Shown: positions 43,196 through 45,740 of the stretch, piece after piece | Layout: each line of letters begins with the position of its first letter | Numbering within the stretch: the first letter of the stretch is position 1 | From: Gammaproteobacteria bacterium | GTDB lineage: Bacteria; Pseudomonadota; Gammaproteobacteria; Xanthomonadales; Rhodanobacteraceae | Length of the DNA stretch: 45,740 nucleotides | Assembly (NCBI GenBank): GCA_004295005.1 | Contig: SHNG01000037.1 | Span: 1-45,740 of the forward strand | Direction: 5' to 3' | Notes under the pieces: generated by a model | The model's database searches: none | The model's input: only the letters and a program-made list of their open reading frames with translations | What the model was told of the DNA's origin: nothing | Translations under genes and position numbers: made by a program

Positions 43196-45740
43196 ATGTC
43201 CCATTCTTCCAAACAGCTTCGCATTGAACTCATGGATGTGCTGCCGCGCATGCGGCAAGCGGAGGGCGGGGTCTTGCAGGCGGAATGCGCCTTGCCTGCG
43301 GGCTTGATCGAGGTGCTGGAAACGCGCGCGCGCCGCATCGGCATCGAATTTCCCGACATGTTGCGAGCGGCGCTGGCCCTGCTGGAGCTGCGCCTGACCG
43401 GCAATGCGGAAGCGTTCATCGCGGACGACGTGGCAGGGTTTCGCAGCTATTGCGTGAATGCGAATGACGCTTTGGATGAGTGGCTGAAGGCGGTGCAGGC
43501 TCAGGTCACAACGACTGCAACATGTGTGGAAGCCAGCCGCATCGGCTGCTGGCGCGACGATCCGGCCGCAGGAAAGGAATCGGGTCTGCAATGGCGATTG
43601 CTTCGCGACTCGCCGACGCGCGTCAGGATTTCCGATGCCAGCGCTGAACTGGATGCGGCTACCCTGCAGTTGCTGGTCGAGGCGCTGCGCGAAATCCTGC
43701 TGGGACTGGCGCAAGGCCAGCGCCTGCACGAGGTACAGGCCGTATCCAGCGAAGATCGCCGTCGCCAACTTGAGGACTGCAACGCCACCGCTGTGCCGCG
43801 CAGCGCGAAAGACAGCGTGGTCAGCGTGTTTGCCGAGCGGGTTCGCGATCTGCCTTCGCAGGTGGCGGTGATCGACGGATCCAGCCGCCTGTCCTATGCC
43901 GAACTGGATGCACGTTCGACGCATGTTGCGCAAGGTTTGCACGCTGCCGGTGTGCGAGCGGGAAACGCGGTCGCCCTGCTGATGGAGCGCGGCATCGAGG
44001 CCATCGTTGCCATGCTCGGCATCCTCAAGGCGGGTGCAGCCTATCTGCCATTGGACGCCAGTCATCCTGCCGAACGGCTGGCTTTTGTGCTGGCGGATGC
44101 AGCGGTGGCACTTGTCATTCGCGCCAATGATCCAGCCCAAGTCCTGTCTGCCACGAATGCAAGGCAATGCACGCTGGCGGAGCTGGAAGCCACGGCAGAC
44201 GCGACGCCACTCGCTGCCGAAACGCAAGGTCCGGATGGTCTGGCGCTGGCCTATGTGATGTACACCTCCGGTTCCACCGGCGTGGCCAAGGGTGTGGAGA
44301 TCACCCATCGCGCCATCATCCGTCTGCTGCGCGATGTCGACTATGTGAACCTCGGCAACCATTCGCGCATTCTGCATGCCGCCCCACTCGGCTTCGATGC
44401 CTCGACGTTCGAGATCTGGGGCGCGTTGCTCAATGGCGGCACCGTGGTCGTGCACGCGGAGCGCATACCCAGTGGCGCGGGCCTGGCGCAGTGCATCGCG
44501 CAGCATCAAGTGGAGACGGCCTGGCTGACTGCGGCGCTGTTCAACAGCATTGTCGATGCCGATCCGACCCGCCTGAAAGGTTTGCGACAACTCCTGATCG
44601 GTGGCGAGGCGCTGTCGGTGGCGCATGTGCGCAAGGCGCTCACCGCATTGCCGCACACGCGCATCATCAATGGTTACGGCCCCACCGAGTGCACCACCTT
44701 TGCCGCCACCTGGCCGATTCCGCGCGAGCTGGCGGATGATGCGAAATCGATTCCGATTGGACGTCCAATTGCCAATACCACCCTGCATGTCCTGAACATC
44801 CGTGGCGAACTGGTTCCCGCCGGGATACTCGGGGAGCTGCATATCGGTGGTGCCGGTGTGGCGCGCGGATACCTGGCGCGGCCGGAGTTGACGGCTGAGC
44901 GATTTGTGCCCGATCCGTTTGCCGGTGGCGATGCGCGCATGTATCGCAGCGGCGATGTGGTGCGACGCTTGCCGGATGGCGCCATCGAATACATCGGCCG
45001 CAGCGATACCCAGGTCAAGATTCGCGGATTCCGCATCGAGCCGGGCGAGATTGAAATCGCGCTGGCCAAGCACCCCAGCCTGCGCTCCGTAGCCGTGTTG
45101 GCGCGCGAGGACACCCCGGGCCTGCGGCGTCTGGTGGCCTACCACGTCGACGATGCGCCGGTTAGCGCCTCGGCGCTGCGTGCTTTTCTTGCACGCAGCC
45201 TGCCCGCCTTCATGATTCCTTCCGTGTTCATGCGAATGGACGCGATGCCGCTGACCGCCAACGGCAAGCTGGACCGGCGGGCCTTGCCCGTACCCGACAC
45301 ACGTCGGCCGGAGCTGGCGATCGCTTACGCCGCCCCGGTTGGTGTGCGCGAGCAACAACTCTGCGCCTTGTTTGCCGAGCTGTGCGCGGTGGATGCGGTG
45401 GGTCGCGACGACAATTTCTTCGATCTCGGCGGCAATTCATTGCTGGCAGTGCAAGCGGTCGCGCGCATTGATGCCGGAACCCGCGCCCTCACAATCACCG
45501 ATTTCTTCCGCATGCCGACGCCGCGCGCGCTGGCCGCGCTGCTTGACGATGACACGGGTCGTGAGCTCGCACGCGAGCGCATCAGCACGCGCGTCGGCGA
45601 GACCAGCAGGGAACCGATTGCGGTGATCGCCGTGGCAGGCCGCTTTCCCGGCGCGGCGGATGTCGAGGCGTTCTGGCAGAACCTGTGCGAGGGTCGCGAA
45701 TCGATCAGTCGCTTCGGCGTGGATGAGCTGGACCCCTCGA
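43196..45740 (+). CDS. Hybrid NRPS-PKS (partial C - A - PCP - KS), truncated by the window
   Basis: 848 residues are visible; the gene runs off the end. Residues ~1-195 resemble only the C-terminal lobe of a condensation domain, ending in the usual linker (R-R-Q-L-E-D-C-N-A-T); no H-H-x-x-x-D-G was found. Residues ~210-690 are an adenylation domain (Y356-T-S-G-S-T-G, F-D401-A-S-T-F-E-I-W, N-G-Y-G-P-T-E-C-T-T, catalytic K in N-G-K-L-D-R). A peptidyl carrier domain follows with the attachment serine S748 in L-G-G-N-S-L-L. A PKS ketosynthase begins near residue 806 (E-P-I-A-V-I-A-V-A-G-R-F-P-G-A). The specificity residues read by alignment to GrsA (D, A, F, W, L, G, G, T, F, K) point to valine. 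It probably starts a valine-derived polyketide/peptide product. Confidence 0.93.
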   Translation, partial: MSHSSKQLRIELMDVLPRMRQAEGGVLQAECALPAGLIEVLETRARRIGIEFPDMLRAALALLELRLTGNAEAFIADDVAGFRSYCVNANDALDEWLKAVQAQVTTTATCVEASRIGCWRDDPAAGKESGLQWRLLRDSPTRVRISDASAELDAATLQLLVEALREILLGLAQGQRLHEVQAVSSEDRRRQLEDCNATAVPRSAKDSVVSVFAERVRDLPSQVAVIDGSSRLSYAELDARSTHVAQGLHAAGVRAGNAVALLMERGIEAIVAMLGILKAGAAYLPLDASHPAERLAFVLADAAVALVIRANDPAQVLSATNARQCTLAELEATADATPLAAETQGPDGLALAYVMYTSGSTGVAKGVEITHRAIIRLLRDVDYVNLGNHSRILHAAPLGFDASTFEIWGALLNGGTVVVHAERIPSGAGLAQCIAQHQVETAWLTAALFNSIVDADPTRLKGLRQLLIGGEALSVAHVRKALTALPHTRIINGYGPTECTTFAATWPIPRELADDAKSIPIGRPIANTTLHVLNIRGELVPAGILGELHIGGAGVARGYLARPELTAERFVPDPFAGGDARMYRSGDVVRRLPDGAIEYIGRSDTQVKIRGFRIEPGEIEIALAKHPSLRSVAVLAREDTPGLRRLVAYHVDDAPVSASALRAFLARSLPAFMIPSVFMRMDAMPLTANGKLDRRALPVPDTRRPELAIAYAAPVGVREQQLCALFAELCAVDAVGRDDNFFDLGGNSLLAVQAVARIDAGTRALTITDFFRMPTPRALAALLDDDTGRELARERISTRVGETSREPIAVIAVAGRFPGAADVEAFWQNLCEGRESISRFGVDELDPS

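Noticed and set aside
43169-45358. 729-residue minus-strand open frame opposite the NRPS
   Set aside because: It is the antisense shadow of a high-GC gene; composition is His/Gln/Arg-rich with no domain, while the plus strand has clear A, PCP and KS motifs.
1-45740. tRNA, rRNA, integrase, transposase or exosortase genes
   Set aside because: Looked for by reading both strands; nothing convincing was found.

Overview
The window reads as chromosomal DNA of a high-GC gammaproteobacterium, most likely of the order Lysobacterales (Xanthomonadales). This is an inference from gene content (M3 dipeptidase, OPT and POT peptide transporters, amidohydrolases with a TolB-like propeller, split TfoX domains) and from the abundance of short palindromic intergenic repeats. 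About 32 protein genes are supported. I saw no rRNA, tRNA, CRISPR array, transposase or integrase.

Layout. 1-11.1 kb is a peptide-use region: a periplasmic M3 dipeptidase, a secreted amidohydrolase, an OPT and a POT oligopeptide transporter, and an M20 metallopeptidase. 11.2-17 kb holds small membrane or secreted proteins, a lipoprotein and a very large secreted propeller-amidohydrolase. 17.3-20.5 kb holds a TMEM175 channel / bioD / unknown-gene operon facing a free-methionine-sulfoxide reductase followed by two separate TfoX-domain genes.

20.7-28 kb is a compact block: a LysR regulator divergent from a tight six-gene run (DHA2 MFS pump, outer-membrane porin, AhpD-like protein, CPBP protease, alpha/beta hydrolase, GNAT acetyltransferase). 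The block is bounded by 59-bp direct repeats that copy the 3' end of the LOG gene at its right edge, which looks like an insertion at a gene 3' end. glmS and LOG then form a housekeeping pair.

30.7-45.7 kb carries surface or specialised metabolism. It has a TIGR03013-type polyprenyl glycosylphosphotransferase, an acyl carrier protein with an AMP-forming ligase, and a PLP-dependent decarboxylase. This set is typical of exosortase (PEP-CTERM) exopolysaccharide loci, though no exosortase lies in the window. Interspersed are an HzsA-related heme protein, a DMT permease and secreted unknowns. The right end is a translationally coupled trio: a TIGR04325-like methyltransferase, a JmjC/cupin-8 oxygenase, and a hybrid NRPS-PKS that starts with a half condensation domain, has a valine-like adenylation domain and a carrier domain, and is cut off inside a ketosynthase.

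Two unrelated secreted proteins share a C-terminal D-V-[IV]-F-x-x-[DG]-F-[DE] ending that may be a sorting tag. Two near-identical 141-bp nested palindromic repeats and several REP-like families occupy the gaps.
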